The notes: generated by a model from the sequence alone, not told the origin. A stretch of DNA of 64,000 bases from CAYRSS01 sp964426945 (GCA_964426945.1 CAYRSS010000011.1:1-64000), one strand, 5' to 3'. Shown: positions 46,684 to 55,548, counted from the stretch's first letter. Numbers and translations are program-made.

Positions 46684-47733
46684 ATGGCCAAGGATCGTCG
46701 TCAAAACCGGCCCCGCCCCGGCACATCCGGCCCTCGCGGCAAGCCCCGACCGGGCGGCGATCGCCAGCGCCCGCCGCGCGGGCCGGGAAAACCCGCGCCT
46801 CGGGGCACGCGGCCGACGCCGCCCCCGCCGGGCGAAGGACGTGCACCCGCCCCTCGCGGGCAGGGGCGAACACCTCAGCCGTCGCGTCAACCCTCGCGCC
46901 ATGGGGCGCCTGGACCCCGCCCGGATCGGGCCTCGCCTCGCGGCGGGTCACCCGACGATGCGCTCCACCCCGCCGGCTGGGACAACGTCGCCGACTGGTA
47001 CGACAAGCTCGTCGGCGAAGACGGCTCCGACTACCACAAGGAAGTCATCCTGCCCGCGGCGATGCGCCTGTTGGCGCCGCGGGCGGGAGAGCGGCTCCTT
47101 GACGTCTGCTGTGGGCAGGGGGTGTTCGTCCGCCGGTTGCTCGAGTGCGAGCCCGCGCACGTGCTGGGCATCGACGCCAGCAAGCGGCTGATCGAAGCCG
47201 CCCGTGCCCGCGGCCCGCGCGACAAGCGGCTGCGCTACCTTGTGCACGACGTCACGGCCCCCGGCGATTTCGCCGACGGATCGTTCGACGCCGCATCGTG
47301 CCTCATGGCGGTTCAGGACGTTCCCGACCTGCCCGCCCTGTGCCGGCTCCTCGCCGCGGCGCTGCGGCCCGGCGGGCGTGCGGTACTGATCATGAACCAC
47401 CCGTGCTTCCGCATCCCGCGGCAGTCGAACTGGGGCTGGGACGAGGAGCGGAAGATCCAGTACCGCCGGCTGGACCGCTACGCGACCCCGCTCGACGTTC
47501 CGATCACCACCCACCCCGGCCGCGGCGTGGACAGCGCCCAGACGGTCTACCGGCACCGCCCGCTCGCTGCGTACCTGGCGGCGCTCGGGGAAGCCGGCCT
47601 GGCGGTCACGACGGGGGAGGAACTGCTGACCCACCGCGAACCGCCGGGGGGGCCGCGCCACCGGGGGCAGCTTCGCTCCCACCGCGAGTTTCCTCTTTTC
47701 CTCGCAATCCGGGCGGTTCGACTGCCGGGGTGA
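46684..47733 (+). CDS. SAM-dependent methyltransferase with long disordered N-terminus
   Basis: A 349-aa protein from the ATG at 46684. The first 90 residues are almost entirely Pro/Arg/Gly (KPRPGGDRQRPPRGPGKPAPRG and similar) and surely disordered, possibly nucleic-acid binding. The following class I methyltransferase domain shows motif I ERLLDVCCGQGVFVRRLLE, the acidic loop GIDASKRLIEAAR and motif IV AASCLMAVQDVPDLPAL. The C-terminal part carries MNHPCFRIPRQSNWGWDEERKIQYRRLDRY, seen in UbiE/MenG-like and other small-molecule or tRNA methyltransferases. The substrate is unknown. It is divergent from the mannosidase operon. A ribosome binding site is lacking, consistent with leaderless expression. 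Confidence 0.85.
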   Translation: MAKDRRQNRPRPGTSGPRGKPRPGGDRQRPPRGPGKPAPRGTRPTPPPPGEGRAPAPRGQGRTPQPSRQPSRHGAPGPRPDRASPRGGSPDDALHPAGWDNVADWYDKLVGEDGSDYHKEVILPAAMRLLAPRAGERLLDVCCGQGVFVRRLLECEPAHVLGIDASKRLIEAARARGPRDKRLRYLVHDVTAPGDFADGSFDAASCLMAVQDVPDLPALCRLLAAALRPGGRAVLIMNHPCFRIPRQSNWGWDEERKIQYRRLDRYATPLDVPITTHPGRGVDSAQTVYRHRPLAAYLAALGEAGLAVTTGEELLTHREPPGGPRHRGQLRSHREFPLFLAIRAVRLPG

Positions 47734-47815
47734 GCCTCCTGCTGCCCCCGGCCGAGAAAGCCGCCGTTGCGCAAAAATCCTCACCGCTCGGGGCCTCGAT
47801 CACGACAATTGCTGC

Positions 47816-47845
47816 TTGAACCGGCTTGGCGGGCCACGGTATCAT
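47816..47845 (+). promoter_or_regulatory. Promoter of the PEP-CTERM gene
   Basis: TTGAAC at 47816-47821, an 18-nt spacer and TATCAT at 47840-47845. Predicted transcription start is near 47852, about 204 nt before the ATG at 48056. Confidence 0.65.
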
Positions 47846-47851
47846 GGGGTG

Positions 47852-48055
47852 CGAGCGGCGGCCGAAGCCCTGCTCCTCCCTCGCGGGCTGGGGCGGGAAA
47901 GTCCTGAATAGAGGGCCGGCGCCGCGAGGTGTACCTGGAGCGGGACGGACCCGGCGGCGACGCGCGGCGCAGCGCGGATCGCCTCGACTAGCCGGCGCCG
48001 ATTCCATCAGCGAATGTTCGGTTTTCCGAGACGCGGTCTCGTAAGGAGGATGGAG
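47852..48055 (+). other. Long structured 5' leader of the PEP-CTERM gene
   Basis: About 204 nt from the predicted transcription start to the ATG. It contains GGCGCCG...CGAGG pairing with CCTCG...CGGCGCC across about 70 nt, and a GGGAAAGTCCTGAATAGAGGGC segment that superficially resembles the 5' conserved part of RNase P RNA. I could not match it to a known riboswitch or ncRNA. It may be a regulatory leader or carry an undescribed RNA. There is no open frame. With 47734-47851 it forms the gap between the two genes. Confidence 0.35.
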
Positions 48056-48745
48056 ATGAGGAAGCTCTTTGTAGGCATGCTGGTCGTCGCCGCGATGGCC
48101 ACGCAGGCGCAGGCGCAGTGGTGGTACCGTGGTGAGGCCAACGGCTGGGGCGTCACCGCCATGACCGACAACGCCGACGGCACGTACAGCACGACCATCA
48201 GCGGCGCGGCCAACGGCTTCACGGCTTGGAAGGTGAGCGCCAGCGGCGATCCGGGCAACTGGGACACCGCGCTCCCGGGGAGCGGCGACAGCTGGGCCTA
48301 CTACGATGGCGCCGGCAGCCTGTCGATCACCTTCGACACGAACAATTACGCCGACGGCTGGGTACCCTCCACGAATCGCCAGGGCATCAACTACGAGCCG
48401 GGCAACCAGTGGCAGGCTGTGGGTGACTTCAACGGCTGGAACAACAACGATTCGAACTGGTACATGTCCCCGCTGGGCGGCGGCGTGTACTCGGTGACCG
48501 GTATGATCGCCGCTCCGGGCAACTACTTCTGGAAGGCGATCGAATCGGGTTCGTGGAACGCGATCGGCAACGACGGCCGTACGGTCAACGCCGACAACAT
48601 CCCGTTCTCGACCTCTGTCGCGAACGAGCTCGTGACCTTCCAGGTTGACGTGCTCCGCGGCGTCGCCCGCGTGATTCCGGAGCCGACGAGCCTCGCGCTG
48701 CTCGGCCTCGGCGCCGCGGCGCTGCTGCGTCGCGCCCGTCGGTAA
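48056..48745 (+). CDS. PEP-CTERM protein with two starch-binding-like repeats
   Basis: A 229-aa exported protein from the ATG at 48056, chosen because AAGGAGG lies 6 nt upstream. A signal peptide (MRKLFVGMLVVAAMATQAQA|Q) is followed by two similar beta-sandwich units, about residues 22-110 (QWWYRGEANGWGVTAMTDNADGTYSTTISG) and about 115-200 (WQAVGDFNGWNNNDSNWYMSPLGGGVYSVTGM). Each carries the (R/V)G(D/E)xNGW pattern seen in CBM48, SusE and pullulanase-type glucan-binding modules. The C-terminus VIPEPTSLALLGLGAAALLRRARR is a PEP-CTERM sorting signal, normally processed by an exosortase and linked to exopolysaccharide. The function is probably surface glucan binding. A terminator follows. Confidence 0.85.
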   Translation: MRKLFVGMLVVAAMATQAQAQWWYRGEANGWGVTAMTDNADGTYSTTISGAANGFTAWKVSASGDPGNWDTALPGSGDSWAYYDGAGSLSITFDTNNYADGWVPSTNRQGINYEPGNQWQAVGDFNGWNNNDSNWYMSPLGGGVYSVTGMIAAPGNYFWKAIESGSWNAIGNDGRTVNADNIPFSTSVANELVTFQVDVLRGVARVIPEPTSLALLGLGAAALLRRARR

Positions 48746-48771
48746 GCTGACAGGCAGCTTGAACTCCGCAG

Positions 48772-48814
48772 GGGCGGGCGGGCGTCGCAATCGGCGCCGC
48801 CCGCCCTTGTCTTT
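48772..48814 (+). terminator. Intrinsic terminator of the PEP-CTERM gene
   Basis: GGGCGGGCG pairs with CGCCCGCCC, followed by TTGTCTTT. It begins 27 nt after the stop codon at 48745. Confidence 0.75.
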
Positions 48815-48918
48815 GCGCCCGTCGGCTTGACCACCCCGTCGTCGCCCGCGAGAGTTCGGGGGCGGTTGAGGAAGCTGCGGGCTGGTGCCCGGTCTTCCCT
48901 CGTTGGCCTCGCCCGACC

Positions 48919-51027
48919 ATGCCCGACGATGTCACCAGCCAGCAGCCCGCCCCTGCCGCGACGACGGCTGCGCCCCCTCGCCTGTCCCGGCGGCGCAGGC
49001 GGCTGTTTCGGCTGCTGGCGCTGTCCTTGGTGGTTCTTCCGCTGTTGATCGGTGAGCTTCTCGCTCGGCGTGCCGGGTACGGCGGCTATCCGCCGGTCTT
49101 CGCGCGCCTTGGCGACTACGCGGGCAAGACGTGGTACGGGACGCACCAACCCGGGCTGAGCACGTTTTTCTTTCAGAATCTTACGACCGTCGGCAGTATG
49201 GAGGAGCAGGTCTTCGCCATGCCGAAGGACGAACGCACGCTGCGTGTCCTGCTGCTGGGTGAGTCCGCGATGCGCGGCTACCCGCAGCCGCCGTCGCTGG
49301 CCGCGTCGTCGTTCTTCAAGGCGATGCTTGCGGACGTGTTCCCGCAGCGGCAGATCGAAGTGCTCAACTTCGGCACGACGGCCGTCGCCAGCTTCGCGGT
49401 GATGCACATCCTCGATGAAGCGCTCGCGTTCGATCCGGACGTGGTCATCGTCTACTGCGGAAACAACGAGTTCTACGGCGCTCACGGCGTGGCGTCGGTT
49501 CATGCTTTCGGCCGCTCGACCGGGGCGATGAGCGCGTTTCGCTTCGCCCGGCGGTTCGCAGCAGTGCAATGGATCACGGACGTACAGACGCGTCGCAAGC
49601 CCGGCGCCGCGCCGGCCGGTCGGACGCTGATGGAGCAGGTGATCGGCCAGGCCCAGATCGGCCCGAACGATCCCCTTCGCGCCGCCGCGACGGCGAACCT
49701 TGAGCGGCACCTCGGTCGCATGGTCGCCGCGTGCCGGGAGGCGGGTGTGCCGGTGGTGCTGTGTACGCTGCCCGCCAACGAGCACGATCTGGCTCCGATC
49801 GGCGCCCAACCGCCGCTGCCGCTCGATGTCGCCGCCGCGCAGCGCTGGAGGGAACTGCTCGCGGAAGGGCAGGCGATGACGTCGGCGGATCCGACGGCCG
49901 CCCTGCAGCGGCTGGCCGAGGCTGCCGCAATGTACGACCGCAGCGCCGCGCTTCAGTACGCCATGGCGCGGGCTTTCGCAGCGTCGGGATTTGCGGAGCA
50001 GGCCGCCGCGCATTTCGAGCGAGCCCGTGAATGGGATCCGATGCCCTGGCGGGCGCTGCCGTCGATGAACGAGGCGATTCGCCGCGTCGCGGGGCGGGGT
50101 GCGGTGCTGTGCGATCTGCAGGCCGAGTTTGCCGCCCGCAGCGAAGGGGGGGTTGCCGGTTGGGCGCTGATGGATGACCACGTCCACCCCAGCCTCGCGG
50201 GGCAGGCGCTGACCGCGCAGCTATGGATCCGCGCCATGGCGGAGCACGGTCTCGCCGGGCTCGACCGCGACGCGGCGGCACGGGTGACAGGCGAGCCGTG
50301 GGCGAGCTGCGCGGAGCGTCTCGGCGACAATGTCTACGACCGCTACGGCGTGGCCCACCGCATGCTCAGCCTGCTGAGCGCGCCGTTCTACCGGGCCAAC
50401 AACGCCGACGCGTTTGAGCGTTTCCAGCGCATCTGCAGCGAGCACGAGGCGGCGATGTCTCCGTCCGTGCTTGCCGCGGTGCGTGCGTGGCAGCAGCCCT
50501 CCTCCCACACGCAGTATCACCGCCCGATCACTGCGTTCGTGGGCCACACGCTGATGGTAGAGGGTCGGTACGAGGAGGCCGCCCGCCTGCTGGAAATCGC
50601 CGCGAACAACGTGCCGGTCTACCACGCGTGGGGGCTGGAGTTGTCGTGGAAGGCGCTGCACTGTCGCAGCCGCCTCGCCGAGGGTCCGCAGCCGCAGGGC
50701 ATCGCGCTGGCCCGGCGGATGGTCGAGCGCGGCGAGACCTTCATGGCCGTCACCGGCACGCGGCCGCCGCCGATCGTGCAGTACGTCGGCCTCGCGCAGC
50801 ACCTGCTCGGCGACTACGGGAATGCCGCGATCAACCTCGGCGATGCCGTGCGTTACGTGGTGAACGTCAGCGGCATGGAGGTGGTTACTGCGCTCGCCGA
50901 CTCGCTGGTGAAGTCCGGCCGGCATGAAGACGCGCGGCGACTGCTGAGCATGCCGCAGAGCAATCCCGAACTGGCCGCCGCCTGTCGAGACCTCCTGATG
51001 CGGCTCGACCAGCCGGCCGTGCCTTAG
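48919..51027 (+). CDS. SGNH/GDSL-like hydrolase domain protein
   Basis: A 702-aa protein with an N-terminal transmembrane anchor (LFRLLALSLVVLPLLIGELLA) and an extracytoplasmic SGNH-type domain. Its blocks are VLLLGESAMRGYPQPP (Ser in GES instead of GDS), NFGTTAVASFAVM, VVIVYCGNNEFYG and the catalytic Asp-x-x-His in MDDHVHPSLAGQ. A TPR-like helical stretch lies inside (PTAALQRLAEAAAMYDRSAALQYAMARAF). The last 250 residues are also helical (EGRYEEAARLLEIAANNVP). The substrate is probably an acetyl ester on polysaccharide, by analogy. Planctomycetes carry many such proteins. No ribosome binding site was seen at the ATG. Confidence 0.78.
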   Translation: MPDDVTSQQPAPAATTAAPPRLSRRRRRLFRLLALSLVVLPLLIGELLARRAGYGGYPPVFARLGDYAGKTWYGTHQPGLSTFFFQNLTTVGSMEEQVFAMPKDERTLRVLLLGESAMRGYPQPPSLAASSFFKAMLADVFPQRQIEVLNFGTTAVASFAVMHILDEALAFDPDVVIVYCGNNEFYGAHGVASVHAFGRSTGAMSAFRFARRFAAVQWITDVQTRRKPGAAPAGRTLMEQVIGQAQIGPNDPLRAAATANLERHLGRMVAACREAGVPVVLCTLPANEHDLAPIGAQPPLPLDVAAAQRWRELLAEGQAMTSADPTAALQRLAEAAAMYDRSAALQYAMARAFAASGFAEQAAAHFERAREWDPMPWRALPSMNEAIRRVAGRGAVLCDLQAEFAARSEGGVAGWALMDDHVHPSLAGQALTAQLWIRAMAEHGLAGLDRDAAARVTGEPWASCAERLGDNVYDRYGVAHRMLSLLSAPFYRANNADAFERFQRICSEHEAAMSPSVLAAVRAWQQPSSHTQYHRPITAFVGHTLMVEGRYEEAARLLEIAANNVPVYHAWGLELSWKALHCRSRLAEGPQPQGIALARRMVERGETFMAVTGTRPPPIVQYVGLAQHLLGDYGNAAINLGDAVRYVVNVSGMEVVTALADSLVKSGRHEDARRLLSMPQSNPELAAACRDLLMRLDQPAVP

Positions 51028-51132
51028 CCGCATCACCGACAGGCTTACATCGCCGTCGGGGCTTGCGTTGTAAGCCCGCCCGGGCCGCGAGAGTACTGCG
51101 CGCATCCGCGGCCCGACTGCCGCGATCCGCCG

Positions 51133-53256
51133 TCACGCACGCTCGACGAGCACGACCCGCACATCGCCCGGCTCGAGCTTCGCACGCAGCGTCCGCCCGC
51201 GAAGTCGCGGTGCGGGGGCCGATTCGTCAATCGCAAACTCCGTCTGCACTACGAGTCGTGCGTCCCCGGGCGGGTGCGGAACGGCAACCGTCACCGACTG
51301 AGCGTGGTCGAAGTCACCATTGGCGAGAATCAGCAACGTCGCCTTCCCGCCGACCCGGTAACTCACGGCCAGCACGGACGCCGCGCCCGCTCCCGACCGC
51401 GCAGGGAACGTCCCGTTTCGCTTCCGTACCAGGTTGGGCAGGTAGCGCTGACGAACGCCCGCCGCCCGCGCGATCAGGTCGACCATCTCCGCACCGCCGC
51501 GGTTGTCCCAGTGCAGCCACGTCAGGTCGAAGTAGCCGAGTTTGCCGTAATTCGGATCAGACTTCGGCAGCGCGAAGCGTCCGGGCTTGCCGATGTCGAG
51601 CCCGAGGTTCAGCGGCTGGCGCTCCAGCGCCTCCAGCCCGCTGTGAATCATCGGGATGCCATTCGGCAGGAAGTGGTTCAGCGCGACGATGAACCGCGCG
51701 AAGCGCTCGCGGCCGCGCCGGACCATCGCTCGCGGCGAATCGGGCGTCTCCGCGGCGGCGAGCGCCGGCAGCGCCGTCGCCGGAAGCACTTCCTCAACGA
51801 AACGGCGAAGCTCCCCCTCGGCGACGCGCGGCTGCATCCACCACGACGAGCCGAGGATGGCGTTGTAGCCCGCCTTCTTCTGCCCCGCGGCCGCCTTGTG
51901 GTTGAATTCCTCGGCGATGAAGCTGAAGTCAGGGTCGCGCCGTCGCGGCTCGGCGAGGATCAACCCCTGTAACTCGTGCGGCAGCGCGTGGCCCATGTCG
52001 ACTCGGGCGCCATCTACGCCGAATCGCTGGTAGAAAGGCAGCACGCCCGCCAGCCGCTTCCAGAGGGGCCCGTTCGGCTTTCGGCCCGGAAACAGGCTCG
52101 ACTTGATCACGTCGGTGAACACATAGGGCGCCTGCTGTTTCGCGGAGCGAGCCGCGCCGCCCGCCAGGTGCGGCGCCGAGGCCGCCGGGTGATCGAGAAA
52201 CAGCCGCAGAAACGTGATGTCGCTCCACGGCGGCTGCGGATCGTTGATGACGTCGGAGAAGCCAGGCGGCGTGATGACGCCGAACTCCCGCGCCGTCCCC
52301 TTCAGCACGTCGAAGCCCGCTCCCGCCCGACGCGCCTTCTCGCGAAACGTCCGCCAGCGCGCCGGGTCGGTCACACTCGGCGCGAAGCGGAACCGCGCGA
52401 GGTGGCGGCGCATCGCGTCGCTGCCGAGGATGTCGCCCAGTTCGCTCACCGCGGGCATGCCGCCGCGGTGACCCTCGATGTGCACCGGGCCGTAGCTGTC
52501 CGCAGTCTTCGCGTCGATCCAGTAGAACCACTCCGGATGATCGAGCAGCAGATCGTTGTCGCGCGACGCGGTGCGCGGGCACAGGTCGACCATCACGCGC
52601 ATATCGAGGCTGTGCGCCGCCTCGACGAACGCCGCGAACTCCAGCTCGACAAGCCCATCGTCCGGCCCCAGCAGCCGATCGTGCAGGTCCGGCTCCAGTT
52701 CGTAGAAGCTCTTCGGCGAGTAGGGGCAGCCGACCTCGCCCTTGCGGAACCGGCGGCTGACGCGCGTCACCGGCAGCATGTACAGCCCGGTCACGCCCAT
52801 CTTCGCCAGCAGTGGCAGCAGCGCGATGGTCTTGAGAAACGTGCCCGTCTCGGTCCAGCCCGGCGCGTCGGTAAGACGGCGGTCGCCGTTGTGGTCCCAC
52901 GCGGTGGTCGCGCGTATCAGCGTGGCGTAGAGCGTCGCGCCGCCGATCCAGTCCCCGCCGCGCCGCCCGGTCGCGGCGTCGCCGCGACTCGGTCCGCCCG
53001 ACTGGGACAGGCTTCGCCACGCCACGCGGCGCCCGCCCTGCGCGGGCAGGATGATCCGCTCGATGCACGCCGCCAACCAGTGTCGCGGATCGACGGCGAG
53101 CTGGCCGCGTACCGTCCGCGCGGCGCCCTCGTATTCCCAGCACTGCCACAGCGCCGGAATGCGGTAGGGGGCGCGCTTTCCCGAGCGGCGGGCTGCGCGG
53201 GAGGTAAGGCGATCCAGAATCTCTGCCAGCGGCGAAGCGGGTACTGAACTCGACAT
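51133..53256 (-). CDS. GH13 alpha-amylase-family glycosidase
   Basis: A 707-aa (beta/alpha)8 enzyme acting on alpha-glucans. The ATG at 53256 is chosen, and a GTG at 53280 is possible. Family hallmarks are LAKMGVTGLYMLPVTRVSRRFRKGEVGCPYSPKSFYELEPDLHD, VMVDLCPRTASRDNDLLLDHPEWFYWI, the nucleophile Asp in GVDGARVDMGHALP, and the acid/base Glu in FIAEEFN. The third carboxylate is in AAETPDSPRAM, where the normal NHD is replaced, so mechanistic details may differ. The C-terminal domain is beta-rich (LLILANGDFDHAQSVTV). The N-terminal 100 residues are an extra beta-module. No signal peptide, so probably intracellular glycogen or oligosaccharide metabolism. It resembles other uncharacterised GH13 proteins more than classical amylases. 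Confidence 0.88.
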   Translation of the reverse strand: MSSSVPASPLAEILDRLTSRAARRSGKRAPYRIPALWQCWEYEGAARTVRGQLAVDPRHWLAACIERIILPAQGGRRVAWRSLSQSGGPSRGDAATGRRGGDWIGGATLYATLIRATTAWDHNGDRRLTDAPGWTETGTFLKTIALLPLLAKMGVTGLYMLPVTRVSRRFRKGEVGCPYSPKSFYELEPDLHDRLLGPDDGLVELEFAAFVEAAHSLDMRVMVDLCPRTASRDNDLLLDHPEWFYWIDAKTADSYGPVHIEGHRGGMPAVSELGDILGSDAMRRHLARFRFAPSVTDPARWRTFREKARRAGAGFDVLKGTAREFGVITPPGFSDVINDPQPPWSDITFLRLFLDHPAASAPHLAGGAARSAKQQAPYVFTDVIKSSLFPGRKPNGPLWKRLAGVLPFYQRFGVDGARVDMGHALPHELQGLILAEPRRRDPDFSFIAEEFNHKAAAGQKKAGYNAILGSSWWMQPRVAEGELRRFVEEVLPATALPALAAAETPDSPRAMVRRGRERFARFIVALNHFLPNGIPMIHSGLEALERQPLNLGLDIGKPGRFALPKSDPNYGKLGYFDLTWLHWDNRGGAEMVDLIARAAGVRQRYLPNLVRKRNGTFPARSGAGAASVLAVSYRVGGKATLLILANGDFDHAQSVTVAVPHPPGDARLVVQTEFAIDESAPAPRLRGRTLRAKLEPGDVRVVLVERA

Positions 53257-53354
53257 TCCGTGTACATCCCCGGAGGTCACGGCGGCGCGTGCACAGGTCG
53301 CGGATGGTAGACCCCGGCAGCCCGCGAGGCGAGAGCCCGCCGGCCCCCGGCGGT

Positions 53355-53383
53355 TTGACCGGCGTCGGCGCGACTCGTAGACT
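53355..53383 (+). promoter_or_regulatory. Promoter of the 560-aa secreted protein gene
   Basis: TTGACC at 53355-53360, a 17-nt spacer and TAGACT at 53378-53383. Predicted leader is about 28 nt before the ATG at 53418. Divergent from the GH13 gene. Confidence 0.65.
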
Positions 53384-53417
53384 CTGTCGTCCTGTCTACC
53401 AACCGGGGATTCCTGCC

Positions 53418-55100
53418 ATGTTCAATCGTTTCGCCGTCAGCCTGCTGCTCTTCCTGGGCCTGGTCCACTTGCCCGCCGTCGCGCTGGCCGACCCGCACGA
53501 GGTGCTCGGCGTGGTCCCCGACAGCGCCGTGGCCGTGGTCAGCGTCAACGATATGAACGCCGTCGACGCCAAGGCCCGCAAGCTGATGACCGACATGAAG
53601 ATGATCGCCATCAGCCCCCTGATGATGTTCAAGGGAACGGTCCTGAGCATCGTCGACGGGATGGACGAAAGCGGCTCGATGGCTTTCGCGGTCCTGCCCG
53701 CCGCCTCGCCCGCCCAGATGAACGAGCGGATGTCGATCATCCTGCCCACCACCGACCGCGCGAAGCTGACGCAGTTCATCTCACCCCAGCCGGTCGAGGG
53801 CGACGGCGACTTCCTCAAGGTCACCATCAAGTCCGCCGGCGAGAGCGGCGCCTACCTCGGCGCGAAGGGCAAGTACTCGGTCATCAGTCCGTCGCTCGAC
53901 ACGGTCAAGAGCATCCAGTCTGCCGGCGGCAGCCTCCGCGACTCACTGTCGCCCGCTGCGGGCGCCGTGGCCCGGCGCAGCGACCTGTTTGTCTTCCTGC
54001 GGCCTGCCAAGCTGCTTGAGATCAGCAGCGGCGACGGTGACGAAGAGGGGCTGCGGTTCTTCGCGATGTCGATGGGGCTGACGCTCGAGAAGCTCAAGAG
54101 TCTCAGCAGCGTTCACCTCGGCGCCCGCCTGAGCGAGGAAGGGCTGGTGATCGAGGGCGGGCGCCCCGGCGCCGCTGCCCTCGCCGGCGACGCGGAGGGG
54201 CCGCTGCTTCAGGGCCTGCCGGCGGATCGCTTCGTGCTGGCCCTGGGCATGTCCGGCCGGAGCGTGCGCGAGTCGATCAACGTCCGCTACCTTCCGCTGG
54301 TCGACCTGACCCCGGCTTTCGTGGCCGAGCGGCGCGACGCGATCAAGTCCGCCGTCTCTGCGCTGGGCGAGGCGGTGCAGGCTGTCGCCGTGAGCGTCAG
54401 CGCGATCCCCGAGGGCCCCGACGGGCTGGTCGGCGTGACAAAGGTCGTACGCACGGCGGGAGATCCCGACGAGATGCTCCGGCGGTTCGAGCGGCTCTTA
54501 ACCGTGCTCAAGGAGGGGGCGGTCAGCGATCCGCGCGGCCAGGCGGCGCTCGCCCGCATCTCCTACGCCCGGGCGGTCGAGCGGACGGCCGACGGCCTCG
54601 CCGTGGACCAGTTGCGGCTGGACCTTGCGGGGGTCGCCGAGGTAGACCCGGAAGCCCTGCGGCGGGTGATCGGCCGCGACGGGGCGTGCGTCCGCATGGC
54701 GGCGCTGGATGGGAAGTTCGTCGTCGCGACCATCGGCGGGGGGCTTGCCCGGTTCGAGCAGGTTATCGCTGTCGTTCGCAGCGGCGGCGCTCCGCTGGCC
54801 GAAGACCCTGCCGTCGCCGCCGCCGCGCGCCGGCTGCACGGCGGCCGGTCGATCGAGGGCTATCTCATGGCCGACCGGGCCCTGGCGCTGGCCCGGGCGA
54901 TCGCAAAGGCGGTGGACGGCAAGGCGGTCATCCCCACCATGGCCGACCAGCCCGCCCCGATCGCGATGTCGTTGTACACCGCGGGCGACACCGCGTCGTT
55001 CGAGCTGATGGTTCCCTATCCCACGATCATCGCGATCAAAGACGCCGCCAGCGACGCCGCCGCCGGCCTCGCCGGCCAGGCGATCGGCGGCATGCCGTAG
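53418..55100 (+). CDS. Secreted protein of unknown function
   Basis: A 560-aa exported protein from the ATG at 53418, with GGGGA 7-8 nt upstream and a signal peptide (VSLLLFLGLVHLPAVALA|D). The mature part opens DPHEVLGVVPDSAVAVVSVNDMNAVDAKARKLMTDMKM, a pattern seen in DUF3352-like secreted proteins that repeat VPxDSxxxxxVxD... units. Three or four such beta-alpha modules can be made out. The family is poorly characterised. It may be a periplasmic binding or scaffold protein. The end DAASDAAAGLAGQAIGGMP is Ala/Gly-rich. Confidence 0.72.
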   Translation: MFNRFAVSLLLFLGLVHLPAVALADPHEVLGVVPDSAVAVVSVNDMNAVDAKARKLMTDMKMIAISPLMMFKGTVLSIVDGMDESGSMAFAVLPAASPAQMNERMSIILPTTDRAKLTQFISPQPVEGDGDFLKVTIKSAGESGAYLGAKGKYSVISPSLDTVKSIQSAGGSLRDSLSPAAGAVARRSDLFVFLRPAKLLEISSGDGDEEGLRFFAMSMGLTLEKLKSLSSVHLGARLSEEGLVIEGGRPGAAALAGDAEGPLLQGLPADRFVLALGMSGRSVRESINVRYLPLVDLTPAFVAERRDAIKSAVSALGEAVQAVAVSVSAIPEGPDGLVGVTKVVRTAGDPDEMLRRFERLLTVLKEGAVSDPRGQAALARISYARAVERTADGLAVDQLRLDLAGVAEVDPEALRRVIGRDGACVRMAALDGKFVVATIGGGLARFEQVIAVVRSGGAPLAEDPAVAAAARRLHGGRSIEGYLMADRALALARAIAKAVDGKAVIPTMADQPAPIAMSLYTAGDTASFELMVPYPTIIAIKDAASDAAAGLAGQAIGGMP

Positions 55101-55285
55101 GCAATCCGATGGCAACCCGGAAACTCCGATCCGGCGTTCGCTTCGGCGGGCAAGCAGCGGATCACGCTTCGACCGGTGCAAAAACGGGTGGCTCCCGGGG
55201 ATTACACGGTGCGCTTGGGCCGGCGGCTGCCGGTGTCATCAAGCGGGAAGGCAGCCGTGCCGGGTGAGCGGCCATCGAGGCGCAT

Positions 55286-55310
55286 TCCCACGCTGAGTAC
55301 AGCGAGGGCA
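55286..55310. repeat. Palindromic CACGCTG...CAGCGAG element, copy 1
   Basis: An imperfect inverted repeat with CACGCTG and CAGCGAG around AGTA, just before the transposase remnant. A close match lies at 59705-59728, so it may be a dispersed repeat. Confidence 0.4.
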
Positions 55311-55318
55311 TGCCCCCG

Positions 55319-55548
55319 GCTGCCCAGCGGACGATGGCGAAGACTGATGGCGACACGCTTCGACAAGCGGACCTACGAACAGCGATGGCAGAGCAAAACC
55401 GCAACCAGCACGATGAAGCGACTGCTCGGCTCGGCCCTGCGGGCTCGCAACTACCAGTCCCAGTGCTGAGAGATCACCCTCAGCGCCATCACCCTTAACT
55501 GCATGATCGTTCGTATCATCCTGAAGGTTTTCTACAGAGCAAACCTGA
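55319..55548 (+). pseudogene. Transposase C-terminal remnant (IS4/IS5-like)
   Basis: In one frame the sequence reads TRFDKRTYEQRWQSKTATSTMKRLLGSALRARNYQSQC, a stop codon (TGA at 55467), then EITLSAITLNCMIVRIILKVFYRANLTPF. This matches the conserved end of DDE transposases (YxQRWQ...SMLKRRLGSALRARxYxxQCREI...THNxMI). The start and catalytic core are missing and an in-frame stop interrupts the rest, so it is a dead fragment. A palindrome lies just upstream. The rest of the 525-bp gap between 55101 and 55625 holds no other gene. Confidence 0.75.

Noticed and set aside
46538..46951. Extended N-terminus of the alpha-mannosidase
   Set aside because: Low-complexity Arg/Ala sequence overlapping the divergent methyltransferase promoter and gene. 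The GH38 start fits the ATG at 46537.
47852..48000. GGGAAAGTCC segment as RNase P RNA
   Set aside because: Only the short 5' motif is similar. The universal ACAGAAA and the long helical layout of about 350 nt are missing.
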